This document shows, piece after piece, positions 28,776-39,700 of a stretch of DNA of 51,648 nt. The stretch comes from Rickettsiales bacterium (GTDB lineage Bacteria; Pseudomonadota; Alphaproteobacteria; Rickettsiales; Rickettsiaceae). A program made the translations under genes and the position numbers. The stretch is taken from the NCBI GenBank assembly GCA_947505405.1, contig CANNHR010000002.1:1-51648 (forward strand), written 5' to 3'. The notes under the pieces are model-generated. The model did no database searches. It was not told the DNA's origin and was given only the letters and a program-made list of their open reading frames with translations. Position 1 is the first letter of the stretch. Each line of letters opens with the position of its first letter.

Positions 28776-31700
28776 TTAAACCTTTTTTATCATTATCTCT
28801 ACTATGTGCTCAAACAAAGGGGCTTGAGCCTTATAATCCGATTTAAAGCCAGATTTAAAACAGCTTAGAGTTTGATCACAAATGAGTTTTTCATGCGCTT
28901 TTATTACCAAGGATAAGTCATAATCACATTTAAGCTCAAGCTCTATACGATCAGACACATCAAATTCTGCATCTTTTCTGGCTTGCTGAACAAGCCTGAT
29001 TATATCCCTGGCTGTTCCTTCGCTCTCAAGAGATGGCGTGATCTCTAGATCCAACCAAATCATCCCTTGATTTGAAGATAATGACTTAGCGCCTTTGTTT
29101 GCACGTGGTACAAGAATCATTGAATATTCCTCAGGCAGTAAATCTTCACCAGAAATATTCATCTTATTTTCGTTAAATTGCCAATTTCCAGCTTTAGAAG
29201 CAGCGATAATTTCTTTCATCTTATTTGGTAATCTTTTGCCAAGGATTGGAAAGTTAATCGATAGCTTTTGATCAGCATTGCCAGATAGGTCATCACTAAA
29301 CGAAATTGATTTTACGTTAATTTCATCTTTAATTAAATCGACAAAATCTTGAAATTTATTACTATTCTCAGTAATGATTTTTATCGTTGCAAGAGGTTGT
29401 CTTACTCTAATATTCTCAGTGCTTCTAATAAATAAAGCCGTGCTACAAATATCAAGCACTTGGTCCATCACGCTGACCAACTCATTCTCTACTTTTATTT
29501 CATCTAATTTGGGAAAGTCGGCTAGGTGAACACTTTTTTCACCTGGGTTTAGGCCTAAATAAATATGTTCTGCAATAAGAGGAAGAAGAGATGACATAGC
29601 CTTTGTCATTGTAACTAAACAACTATACAGAGTGTTGTAAGAGTCGAATTTATCTTGATCTTGATCAGATTTCCAAAAGCGAGCTCTACTTCTTCTGATA
29701 TACCAATTATTTAGCACTTCAAAAAATGCCAAGATCACTTCGTACGAAGAAGAGCTATCATACGCATCCATATTCTTCTTAATTGCAGTTACTGCAATTT
29801 TTAATTTTGAGATAATATATCTATCAAGCACATTTTGTGACGTAAAGCCCATTTGCGCTTTTATTGTATCAATATTTGCGTACAAACAAAAAAAATGATA
29901 CGCATTCCAGATTGGCTTTATAAATAGTCTAAGACTATCAAAAACCATTTTTCCATCTTTATCAATCAGCAGCTCCTGCCCACGGACAACGGCCGAAGAA
30001 AGCATAGTGACTCGCAATGCATCAGCTCCATATTTTTCAAATAACTCTAAAGGATCGGCATAATTATTAAGCCGCTTCGACAATTTTTGTCCTGTGGCAT
30101 CCAAAATGACTCCATGACAAATACAATTCAAAAATGGAGGACGATCAAACAGAGCAGTTGATAAGACCATCAAAGTATAAAACCATCCTCTTGTTTGCGC
30201 AGAATATTCAACAATGAAGTCTGCGGGGAAATGGTTCTCAAACCACTCTTTATTTTCAAAAGGATAATGCACTTGTCCGTAAGGCATAGACCCACTTTCA
30301 AACCAGCAATCAAAAACATCTCCCACTCTGCGCATCACTGACTTACCAGTTGGATCATCTGGATTGATGCGAGTCAAGTCATCGATGAACGGCTTATGTA
30401 AATCATCTAATTTTACACCAAAATCCTTTTCTAATTCTTTAATTGAGCCATATACGTCAATTCTTGGATATTTTGGATCATCTGATCGCCATACTGGGAT
30501 TGGCGTCCCCCAAAAACGATTACGGCTTATGGACCAGTCACGTGCGTTTTCAAGCCATTTACCAAACAGCCCATCTTTGACATTGCTCGGGATCCAGTTT
30601 ATTTGCTGATTAAGTTCAACCATCCGGTCTTTGAACTCAGTAACTTTAACATACCACGAAGGCACTGCTTTATAAATCAGTGGTGTATCTGTTCTCCAAC
30701 AATGCGGATAATTATGGATATATTGTTCAGTTTTTATCCAGCTGCCTTGTTCTTTTAGCTTAATAATGATCGGATCATTTGCTTCAAAAACTTGTACACC
30801 TTCAAAATCATACACTTCTGAAGTAAATTTTCCTGCATTATCGACAGGGCATACAAGTTCAATTCCTTCTTTTTCGCAAACAATCTGGTCATCTTCACCA
30901 AATCCAGGCGCCATATGCACTATTCCAGTACCGTCGCCTTCAACGACAAAGTCTGCAGCAAAAACTTTAAAACTATTTGGATGGTTTTTAAAATAATCAA
31001 ATAATGGTTTATAGCTTAGTCCTCTGAGGTTATCACCTTTAATGGTAACTAATTCTGTACTCTCATTGATGCCCAATTCCTTGGCATAATTTTTTACAGC
31101 AAACGCACCAATAATGTAGCATGTATTTTTTTTGACAAAACATGCGTAGTCCATATGAGCATTAACTGCTAATGCCAAATTAGACGGCAGAGTCCATGGA
31201 GTTGTGGTCCAGGCTAAAATATGATATTCATCGCACGAACTTGGAGCTCCTTCTGGTTTCTCATTTAATTTAAAGCTAATGGTAATGGCTTTATCTGCTC
31301 GTTCTCTGTATGAATTATCAAGCCTAGTTTCAAAATTTGACAATGGGGTTTCACACGCCCACGAATAAGGCATAACCCTCATAGACTCATATATCAATCC
31401 CTTTTTATATAGCTCTTTAAATGCCCAAAGCACTGACTCCATGAAGCTTATATCCATGGTTTTATAGGAGTTCTTAAGGTCCACCCACCGAGCCTGGCGG
31501 TTCACATATTTTTCCCAATTATGAGAATATTTCATTACAGAACTACGGCAAAAATCATTGAATTTATCAACGCCATATTCATTAATTGCTATGCGTCCTG
31601 AAAAGCCAAGCTCTTTCTCCGCTCCCATCTCCGCAGGCAATCCATGGCAATCCCAACCAAATCGGCGCTCTACCTTCTTGCCCTTAGTTGTTTGGTATCT

Positions 31701-31931
31701 TGCATAAGTATCTTTTATAAATCCGGTAAGCAAATGGCCATAATGAGGCAAACCATTGGCAAATGGTGGGCCATCGTAAAAAACAAACTCTCCATCTGCA
31801 GAAGTCGAATTTCTGTTATCGATAGATTGCTGGAAAATATGGTTTTCTTGCCAATATTTCAGAATTTGGTTTTCTACTTGCGGAAAATTTACATTTGATA
31901 TTACTTCTGGATAATATTTTTTATTGGTCAT
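28776..31931 (-). CDS. ileS: Isoleucyl-tRNA synthetase (eukaryotic-like IleRS2 type)
   Basis: 1051 aa; PPFANGLPHYGHLLTGFIKD (HYGH), GQKLSKRLNNYADP (KLSKR). Confidence 0.97.
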   Translation of the reverse strand: MTNKKYYPEVISNVNFPQVENQILKYWQENHIFQQSIDNRNSTSADGEFVFYDGPPFANGLPHYGHLLTGFIKDTYARYQTTKGKKVERRFGWDCHGLPAEMGAEKELGFSGRIAINEYGVDKFNDFCRSSVMKYSHNWEKYVNRQARWVDLKNSYKTMDISFMESVLWAFKELYKKGLIYESMRVMPYSWACETPLSNFETRLDNSYRERADKAITISFKLNEKPEGAPSSCDEYHILAWTTTPWTLPSNLALAVNAHMDYACFVKKNTCYIIGAFAVKNYAKELGINESTELVTIKGDNLRGLSYKPLFDYFKNHPNSFKVFAADFVVEGDGTGIVHMAPGFGEDDQIVCEKEGIELVCPVDNAGKFTSEVYDFEGVQVFEANDPIIIKLKEQGSWIKTEQYIHNYPHCWRTDTPLIYKAVPSWYVKVTEFKDRMVELNQQINWIPSNVKDGLFGKWLENARDWSISRNRFWGTPIPVWRSDDPKYPRIDVYGSIKELEKDFGVKLDDLHKPFIDDLTRINPDDPTGKSVMRRVGDVFDCWFESGSMPYGQVHYPFENKEWFENHFPADFIVEYSAQTRGWFYTLMVLSTALFDRPPFLNCICHGVILDATGQKLSKRLNNYADPLELFEKYGADALRVTMLSSAVVRGQELLIDKDGKMVFDSLRLFIKPIWNAYHFFCLYANIDTIKAQMGFTSQNVLDRYIISKLKIAVTAIKKNMDAYDSSSSYEVILAFFEVLNNWYIRRSRARFWKSDQDQDKFDSYNTLYSCLVTMTKAMSSLLPLIAEHIYLGLNPGEKSVHLADFPKLDEIKVENELVSVMDQVLDICSTALFIRSTENIRVRQPLATIKIITENSNKFQDFVDLIKDEINVKSISFSDDLSGNADQKLSINFPILGKRLPNKMKEIIAASKAGNWQFNENKMNISGEDLLPEEYSMILVPRANKGAKSLSSNQGMIWLDLEITPSLESEGTARDIIRLVQQARKDAEFDVSDRIELELKCDYDLSLVIKAHEKLICDQTLSCFKSGFKSDYKAQAPLFEHIVEIMIKKV

Positions 31932-31956
31932 AGATTTGGTACTTTAATTTTATCTT

Positions 31957-32586
31957 TTAAGAAAAAAGCCTAATAATGGGAATATCTTCCATTTTTGGCA
32001 TCTTGATATTGTTCTTAAAACTAGCAATATTGATAATATTATCAAGTGCATTTTTGATAAAATCTCTAGTATCTTTATGGTTTTCTGAATTATCCCCAAA
32101 ATAAAATGTCCACGTTGCTGCATATACACTAAGAAGCAAGCCTCTTTTTGTATAATAATTAAAGTCGCTAGACTTATCGCCAGCATATTTCCAAATTATA
32201 TCACAACTATGGCATGCAGCCTTCGTACCGACAATAATGTTTGTAGGTAGTAGGTAATAAGCGCAGCATTTTAGTGCTGCTTTTTTTGATATCACGCCTA
32301 AAATCCTGATTTCAAGCGCTAGAGCAATTTGATCACGTATCTTTTTTGGCTTGTCTAAATCGAGCAATTGTTCAAGCATTCGCTCATCAAGCCACCCTTC
32401 AAAAGAACGCACTATTTCTTGTAGACCGGATGGAAAAATTATGTGACGATATCCAAGGTCAAGCCCCATATTAGACTCAGCTAGATTAACTAAATCTTCT
32501 GACCAAGATACAGTCTCCAGCAGCTTCAATAGTTCATTAAAAAAATTAATCCTTATTGCCTGCTGTTTCTTTTCAACGTCGCTCAT
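31957..32586 (-). CDS. COQ9-family ubiquinone biosynthesis protein
   Basis: 209 aa; pattern GLDLGYRHIIFPSGLQEIVRSFEGWLDERMLEQL...KIRDQIALALEIRI...ALKCCAYYLLP...IIWKYAGDKSSDFNYYTKRGLLLSVYAATWTFYFGD typical of COQ9. Confidence 0.9.
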   Translation of the reverse strand: MSDVEKKQQAIRINFFNELLKLLETVSWSEDLVNLAESNMGLDLGYRHIIFPSGLQEIVRSFEGWLDERMLEQLLDLDKPKKIRDQIALALEIRILGVISKKAALKCCAYYLLPTNIIVGTKAACHSCDIIWKYAGDKSSDFNYYTKRGLLLSVYAATWTFYFGDNSENHKDTRDFIKNALDNIINIASFKNNIKMPKMEDIPIIRLFS

Positions 32587-32675
32587 TTTCTAACCTTTTC
32601 ACTTGACACACTGCCTAACTATATAGATAATGGAGCCTTATTACAAACAAAATGCCGGCCAGGGGGTAATTTCTA

Positions 32676-32879
32676 GTGGCAGTACATATTAGTGTTCATG
32701 GTGGAAACAGCGAAAAAGCTATCAGTGATCTTAAAAGAAAGATGCAGAGAGAACTCGTGTTCCGTCAGATGAAGACGTCTCGTTTTTATGAAACTCCTTC
32801 CTCAAAAAGGGTCCGTGAAAAACAAGAGTCTGATAGACGTATAAGAAAAAACAACCGCAGAAAGAGACTGGAAGGCTAA
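32676..32879 (+). CDS. rpsU: 30S ribosomal protein S21
   Basis: 67 aa; GNSEKAISDLKRKMQRELVFRQMKTSRFYETPSSKRVREKQESDRR. Confidence 0.94.
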   Translation: MAVHISVHGGNSEKAISDLKRKMQRELVFRQMKTSRFYETPSSKRVREKQESDRRIRKNNRRKRLEG

Positions 32880-32908
32880 TTTCTAACGTTGTTTTTGGTT
32901 TGATTGTA

Positions 32909-32939
32909 GGGCTTCAGCATAACACTGAAGCCCTTTTTT
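32909..32939 (+). terminator. Rho-independent terminator of rpsU
   Basis: GGGCTTCAG-CATAACA-CTGAAGCCC followed by TTTTTT. Confidence 0.92.
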
Positions 32940-32983
32940 GTCCCTCCAGCAAAAATGCTTTATAGAGGATTAGTCTAGTCTCT

Positions 32984-33080
32984 GTCATTCTGCGCGAGGC
33001 GCGGGGATCCAGGACTTACAGTCTCACCTATATACCTCCCCCTGTGTTGGTTACTGGTTTCCCTCCTCGCGCAGAATGAC
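32984..33080. repeat. Palindromic element with 16-bp inverted termini
   Basis: GTCATTCTGCGCGAGG (32984-32999) and CCTCGCGCAGAATGAC (33065-33080). Confidence 0.75.
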
Positions 33081-33206
33081 CAGGTATAGACTGCTAGTTA
33101 CGTATTAAAAAGAATTATAATTGCCCCATATGGAGTCTATCTATACTTGTTTAGCAATGCTTTACTAAATATAAAAAGGTTTTATTCCGGAGTATTGCCA
33201 TATCAA

Positions 33207-36200
33207 TTAACCCCTATTGCGTATATAGTCATCAATCTTACGAACTTTTCTAACACTTTGCTCTGTTCTAGGCGGATGATACTCTTCCATACTTGCTTTC
33301 TTCCTATACTCATTAACACCTTCTACATGCTTATCTATCTCTTCTGCAACCTCAACCTTTCTCTTATCGATTTGTTGCAGCACTTCTTGACTCGAGCTAA
33401 ATTCTTTTATTGATTGTTGTAGCTTCTCTACTTTTGAAAGCCCATCCTCTTTTGTCATCTCAGATCCAGATTGAGAATAATAGCTTTGTAGCAATGATGG
33501 TAGCTCTTTTGCAGTAATATCATCACGCTTATAATGGTCTTTAACAATATCATAGGCTGACCTTATGTTCTCTCCAGCTACATCAAAAGTAGTTTGATAA
33601 TCACTCTGGCGACTTATAAATTCATCATTAGTATGAATTTCTTTCTCAATCTTATATGCTTTATCAATCATATGACTCATCTCTGAATCTTTTGCATATT
33701 CAGACATGAAAGTTTTTCCCATCAATGCCGGATCTTCTCCACTTTTTAAAGCATCATGAACCTTTGAATTCAAGTCTCGTCTTTCAAGACTTTTATACAA
33801 CTCAAGATTACTGTTACCTTCACGAGTTGCTTGGGCTAAGAATTCTGGCGATATAACGCTTTTCCCTTCTGCTCTGCTATAATCATCAATGCTGCGAGTA
33901 ATTCCAGTCCTTACGATAGTACTCTTTTGATCTGCAAGCTGCTCAGCATATGTTTGTTTTGTAAAGTTTTTAGCCTTCGGGTCAGTATTGATTTCATGCC
34001 ACGCACCCCCTCCAAACGTACGGCTTATAGCATCAGACTTACCGCCTAAACCTTTGTATACATTACTCTTAAGCCCCTCAACCTCAGAAACCAATTCCTG
34101 ACCAAATTGTCTTTGTTTTGCTTGTTTTAATTCTTTTCTTTGGTCGACATCATGCTTAATTTCTTCCAAAGACCGAATAGTTTTGTTATGCTTACCAACT
34201 ATACCAATACCTCTATCTGACATTTTGGCAAAAGCATCGACATATGCTGCTTGGAACTTCCTTGCTTCGGATGAATTCTTTGCAAGCTCTCTTAGTTTAG
34301 TATCTTTAAGCACGGCATCAACCTCAGCTTTGTCTTTAACTGATAACTTACTGTACTCAGCTCCAAACTGAGCTTTGGCAAATTCTCCCTTAAGCTCAGA
34401 GAAATCTTTCTTTGATAATTTGTAGGCTGCATCTTTTGCTATACTCTCACGTTTTGATTGCGGCAGTGACGGATCAACATTTTTGAGTAACTTTTCTTTT
34501 AGCGCCGCCCTATAGTCCTCTTTTGCCCCAGCTTTGAGATTGCTTTGCTCTAGGCCAGTATTTTTTCTAACCTCATCAAGTACTGTTTTATTAGCGCCAG
34601 ATGTCAGCGCCTCTTTCTTTAACGCACTTATACGTGCTCTATCAACTAATGCAGATGGAGTATATTGCTGCGCCGCAGCTTTAAGCATCTCCCAGTTTTC
34701 TCTACCTATTGTTCTATCTATTGCGCCAGAAGCGGCACGCCCAGGCATTTGCGCAAGTTTCGCATTCATTTTATCAAATGTTTGAGCTCTTACTGCATCG
34801 CCTACATTACCTAGATTAGTAAAGTTCCCAGATGTACCTGTGATAAATTTTGCAACTGCTATGGTCAAAGCATTAAATTTATGCAGCAAATAGATTGCAA
34901 CAAATATCAAAAGCATGCCATCAAGTTGAACAAAATTTCCATTCCAAAACTGACTTAATCTCCTTGAATCCTTAACAGGATCTAAGAATGGAAGATCAAC
35001 ATATCTATCACCTATACAAGCATAGGCTTCACAAAAATTTCTATCTGACGTACTTCCCACAACATCACTGTCAGCAAAATGATCTAGTGGTATAGGAATT
35101 GGCCTAGTCACTTTCGAGAATTGTTCAGCTTTCATTGGTTGTGGGAACCACCAGTAAAATATTGAGCTTCCCATACTAAAACCAAGCGTCTTTTCCGTTT
35201 CTTCACCAAAAAGCGGAGTACCTCCAGTGTTCGTCATTTTTGGGAAATCATGCTTACACACTCTAAACCCTAGTGCTCCATATATTTCCTGACGCAAAAT
35301 CATGGAGATGAAAATCAACCCTGTAAACAAAATAATTGGTTGAACTGCATAAGATATTAATTGTTTTAACCAATTCTCAAACAGGGACCTAGTAATCTCA
35401 AATAACATGAAACAAATAAAGATTGGTCCCATAGTGATTATCATCCCAATAGCTATCAACGCTGTAAGATAAATCACTGCCGCGTGGAAGAAGATCATGA
35501 GCACAAAATACAATGCTATAAAAAATAGTATGATATATATGAATCCCATCCAGTCTACAAACAACAAAGAAAGTAGCTTTGAAATCGTTTGCGGCGCAAT
35601 CATCAACGCTAATATCCCAGGTGATCCTGGCCCTGTTGCTCCAGCTTCAACAATTATTTGTAAAATCTGCTCTACGCCGCCTATAAAATAAACAAATAGA
35701 TAATCATTAAAAAAGGTCCAACTATATTCAGCACTTAAAAGAGCTGAAACTATTGCTATCTTTCCAACTCTAACTATTAACTCAGTATGCGTAACTTCTA
35801 AGGTACCTGCTAAATAGGAAAGGGCAGTAAACATTATATATAACGTAAGCATAGCTGAAACCGCAGACCTATAGCCTGGATTATTCACAATGCCCATGTA
35901 AATACCTCTTATCAGCCCATATTTACCATCAGCGCCAAACAAGAAATCTTTTACGAGTTTTGTTACATACGAAATTGGATCTGGGTTTGTTCTAGTAACT
36001 CCAGATTTTACTATCACCCTATACTGCCCATTATTATCATCATAAAATTTATCGAGTATTTTAAAATATAGTTTGCTATCTGCGTATTGTCGCTTTACCG
36101 TCTCTGATTCATATTTATAAACTCTTCCACCTGCTTCGCGAGTATTACCGTTTTTATCCACCTCATACATACCATAACCATCTGGTTTTTCTCCTACGTG

Positions 36201-36707
36201 AAAGCTTATTCCCGTTGGATCTCTTTGAGAATCCAACGATAGATTTGGGTTACTACCTTTCTCTGCAATCAGAGCATATAGCCCAACACCCTTTCTAAAT
36301 AAGCATGGCGCATTTATTAATTTAGCATTAGCCGTGTTGGTACACATCTTACCATCTATATATTCACAATCGCGCAAACGTTCACAGAATTTTGATAATT
36401 TATTAGTGTGTGCACTTGTTCCATACCATGCACACCAAGCCGAAAGTTCCCATGAAGTGTTATAATCTAAGCCATATTCCCAACTTTTTACAGCTAAGGC
36501 CAGAGGTCTCCCATTAACTCTATAAGTTGAATCAACCCATGGAGCTACTTGGTTCTCCCCAACCTGGCCATTCATAGCTTCTTTAGAATATCTCGCTGAT
36601 ATGGTGAATGTGGCATGACCAAAATCGTCTGCCTCAATACATCTCTCTCCCGTACAACCAGTAAGAAGCAACATTGCAAATATAGTAATGATCCAATTTT
36701 TATTCAT
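33207..36707 (-). CDS. VirB6-family T4SS protein (rvhB6 paralog), predicted lipoprotein N-terminus, long soluble C-terminal region
   Basis: 1166 aa; lipobox LLLTGC; central TrbL/VirB6 TM region (ALIAIGMIITMGPIFICFMLFEITRSLFENWLKQLISYAVQPIILF); tandem with four paralogs. Confidence 0.9.
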   Translation of the reverse strand: MNKNWIITIFAMLLLTGCTGERCIEADDFGHATFTISARYSKEAMNGQVGENQVAPWVDSTYRVNGRPLALAVKSWEYGLDYNTSWELSAWCAWYGTSAHTNKLSKFCERLRDCEYIDGKMCTNTANAKLINAPCLFRKGVGLYALIAEKGSNPNLSLDSQRDPTGISFHVGEKPDGYGMYEVDKNGNTREAGGRVYKYESETVKRQYADSKLYFKILDKFYDDNNGQYRVIVKSGVTRTNPDPISYVTKLVKDFLFGADGKYGLIRGIYMGIVNNPGYRSAVSAMLTLYIMFTALSYLAGTLEVTHTELIVRVGKIAIVSALLSAEYSWTFFNDYLFVYFIGGVEQILQIIVEAGATGPGSPGILALMIAPQTISKLLSLLFVDWMGFIYIILFFIALYFVLMIFFHAAVIYLTALIAIGMIITMGPIFICFMLFEITRSLFENWLKQLISYAVQPIILFTGLIFISMILRQEIYGALGFRVCKHDFPKMTNTGGTPLFGEETEKTLGFSMGSSIFYWWFPQPMKAEQFSKVTRPIPIPLDHFADSDVVGSTSDRNFCEAYACIGDRYVDLPFLDPVKDSRRLSQFWNGNFVQLDGMLLIFVAIYLLHKFNALTIAVAKFITGTSGNFTNLGNVGDAVRAQTFDKMNAKLAQMPGRAASGAIDRTIGRENWEMLKAAAQQYTPSALVDRARISALKKEALTSGANKTVLDEVRKNTGLEQSNLKAGAKEDYRAALKEKLLKNVDPSLPQSKRESIAKDAAYKLSKKDFSELKGEFAKAQFGAEYSKLSVKDKAEVDAVLKDTKLRELAKNSSEARKFQAAYVDAFAKMSDRGIGIVGKHNKTIRSLEEIKHDVDQRKELKQAKQRQFGQELVSEVEGLKSNVYKGLGGKSDAISRTFGGGAWHEINTDPKAKNFTKQTYAEQLADQKSTIVRTGITRSIDDYSRAEGKSVISPEFLAQATREGNSNLELYKSLERRDLNSKVHDALKSGEDPALMGKTFMSEYAKDSEMSHMIDKAYKIEKEIHTNDEFISRQSDYQTTFDVAGENIRSAYDIVKDHYKRDDITAKELPSLLQSYYSQSGSEMTKEDGLSKVEKLQQSIKEFSSSQEVLQQIDKRKVEVAEEIDKHVEGVNEYRKKASMEEYHPPRTEQSVRKVRKIDDYIRNRG

Positions 36708-36709
36708 TA

Positions 36710-39700
36710 CTACTCACCTCCCTGTAATTTTGTACTGATTTTACGCTTGCTCACATCCGTACCTTTGGATATCTCGCTTTCCGATGGAGAAGAATCTCTA
36801 GTTTCTACTTTACTACTTTCAGAAACTTGAGGATTAGAGTTTACGCTTGACTCTTCTTTTGGTCGCTGAACTTGGAATTCCTCACTACTGCGTTCTAAAG
36901 GTTGTGACTCTTCAACGCTATCTCTTCTTTCAGTTAAATCTTTTGGTCTCTCGACCTGAGATTCCTCACTACTGCGTTCTAAAGTTCGTGACTCTTCAAC
37001 ACTATCTCTTCTTTCAGTTAAATCTTTTGGTCTCTCGACCTGAGATTCCTCACTACTGCGTTCTAAAGTTCGTGACTCTTCAACGCTATCTCTTCTTTCA
37101 ACCAAATCTGATGGTTTAGTAGTTGGCATAGAGCTTCCAAGCTCAGTGCCAGAACCCATTACATGTTGTTTTAAGTTATCACCTGGTGTTACCTGTTTTT
37201 CTCCCAAACTAGGCTCATTACCTTGAACTGTAGGAGATGGCACTTTGCTTGTTGATTTCTCTTGGGTTGTGGGTATTTCAGATCTATGAGTTTCTAGCTT
37301 AGGTTGTGGGCCCTCACTTAAAGTACCAGAACTATCAGTCTTTTTGGGGCCTCTAGAACCCATTTTTAAACCAGATTCCGGCTTTTCCAATTTACTGCTT
37401 GGACTTGCTGATACCCATGGTCTTTTACTTGAATCTGTATTTGCCTTATCATCGGGAGTCTTGGGTTCTTGATCAGTTGGCGCCTCTTCCTTATTACGAG
37501 CAAACTTTTCATAATCTACTTCACCACCTGACTTACCACCTCTGTGCGAAATTTTCTGATCTATTGCCTTTTCTTTAACAAATTTACCTATTTTAGATGG
37601 TATACTAGTAATGGGACTTGCAAGTTTATTTATATCACCAGTAATATCTTTAATCGGATTCACTCCTTGTTGTAATTTCCCATCTTGACGAGCAGCTATT
37701 ACATTCGTTAAATATTGCACTACTAATGTAACATAGTCTACTAAACCACTCGCTAGCTTGCACAGAGCGAAAAATAACAAAGAAGAAGTTGCAATCACCG
37801 CAAAAGTTCCGTTCTTAGAAAAGAAGTCAGTAACATTGCCAATTGACTCAACTTGAGGAACATAAAAAGGTATTCCAGGCAAGAATGGTAAAGTAAATGA
37901 AAAACTTATAGGTATACCCATATTATTAAGATCAAGACCAATTTTTATTGGAATCAAAATATCCCAACAAGCTCTGACCACTGTTTTAGCAATATGATCA
38001 GTCATGATTTGATCTATCAATAAAAAGAAAATCAGCAAGATTGTTGGTTGAATCATATAGCTAAACATTACTGATATCCAATTATCGAACATACTCTTTG
38101 TTCTCTCAAACAATATTAGCACTATAAAGAATGGGGCTAATGAAACCATCACTGCAAGCCCTAAGAATGCCAAGCAATAGCTAACTATCACTTCCAAAAT
38201 AGCTCTAAAATAAATCAATATCGCATATATTGTTACTATGGCGAAGAATGTTAGTCCTGTATGGATTTGTAATAGCTGAATGAACAATAATCCCCAAACC
38301 CTTCCATTGGTGTATTTATCAAATATCGGATCAATAAATCCAAACACATTACCAGCTTGACTTGTAACTCCAACAACAGCGGTCATCAGAGAATCTGATC
38401 CGTCTATAAAAACATTGAATAAATTTTGACTAAAAAATGTCCAGCTAGTTTCACTAAACAAAGCCAGGACTAGACCAATCTTGAGAACTCTTGTAACAAT
38501 ATCTGTAACTGTGATTTGTGTCGCCCCAGCTAAAAATACTAATCCATATATTATAATGTATAATACTAACATCGTGCGCGCAATTCCTTGAAATGTCGCA
38601 TTAGTAATCAACTTGTGATAAATTATCATAGAAAGTTCATTAAATTTTTCTCGCAAAGGCTTCACCAATTTACCATAGACAAGGTCAGAAAACCAAGTGC
38701 TCCCCGTATAATTGGCGATTTTAACTTGCACTACTCCTGTTAAATTATCATTTGGGCGAACAACACGAACCCACAAAAATCCATTTGCCCCAGCATTGCC
38801 CCTAAAGTTCCTTTCAACAGAAGTACCCGTAGTAGAGTCACTTGGTACACCACTATCCATAATTACGTATTCTACTTTTATGGCATCCAAATCTGCTTTA
38901 CTGACCGTTGCTACAGCATTCCCGATTTCAATATCCATTAAATATCTTCCAAAATGTAAGAAATTCATAAATAGGTTGGGCTTTGCGTCATTTAAAATAC
39001 TTAAAAATTCTGTATAGCTTGAAATTGCAGCCCAATCTTTCATAAATTGACTATAACCTTGAACCATGCCACCAATTAACCAACTGGTCTTAAATTCAAG
39101 GTCTCCGTCTATGTCAGATTTATGATAGAAAAAGTCTTTGCCAGTAAAGGGTGAATTAACAAATTTTTCTGTAATCTCTTTTATTGTTGTACCGCTAACT
39201 GCAAACTTTATACCTCTGCCCTTATCATAGTAGCAAAGAGGGTTATTATCTTTTCCATCTGCTGACTCGGAACAACTCGCCAGGTTTGGCTTAGTAACAT
39301 TGAATGCAACATTATCAATTCGTCCCTCCATAATTTTTGTATTAGTTCCAACATCCCAATATAAACCTGCGGTACCGCAATTTGCTGCATATTCTGACCT
39401 GGTTGCTTTGATTCCATCAGTACAAAATTGCTGAGCATTGCTGTATATTATTCTGTTATCTGGAAGAGAGCTTTGAGTATATGCCACCACTAAACTATCT
39501 AGTGACCCTAGCTCTGTATTCATTTCCGATTTACTACCAAAATATGAACCAGTCGGATCCAAAGTGATATTAATTACGTCGTTCTTTTTAACCGGAATCT
39601 TTAAGCGGCCCCTAAACTTAAAATAATCCACATAATCCTTTACTCTATCTTGAAAAGTCATTTCAGGTACATCTTGATATCTCAGCAATACACCATCTTT

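Noticed and set aside
36847-37119. 90-aa repetitive ORF on + strand (HYCVLKFVTLQRYLFFQLNLLVSRPEIP)
   Set aside because: Antisense read of the 84-bp tandem repeat in VirB6.
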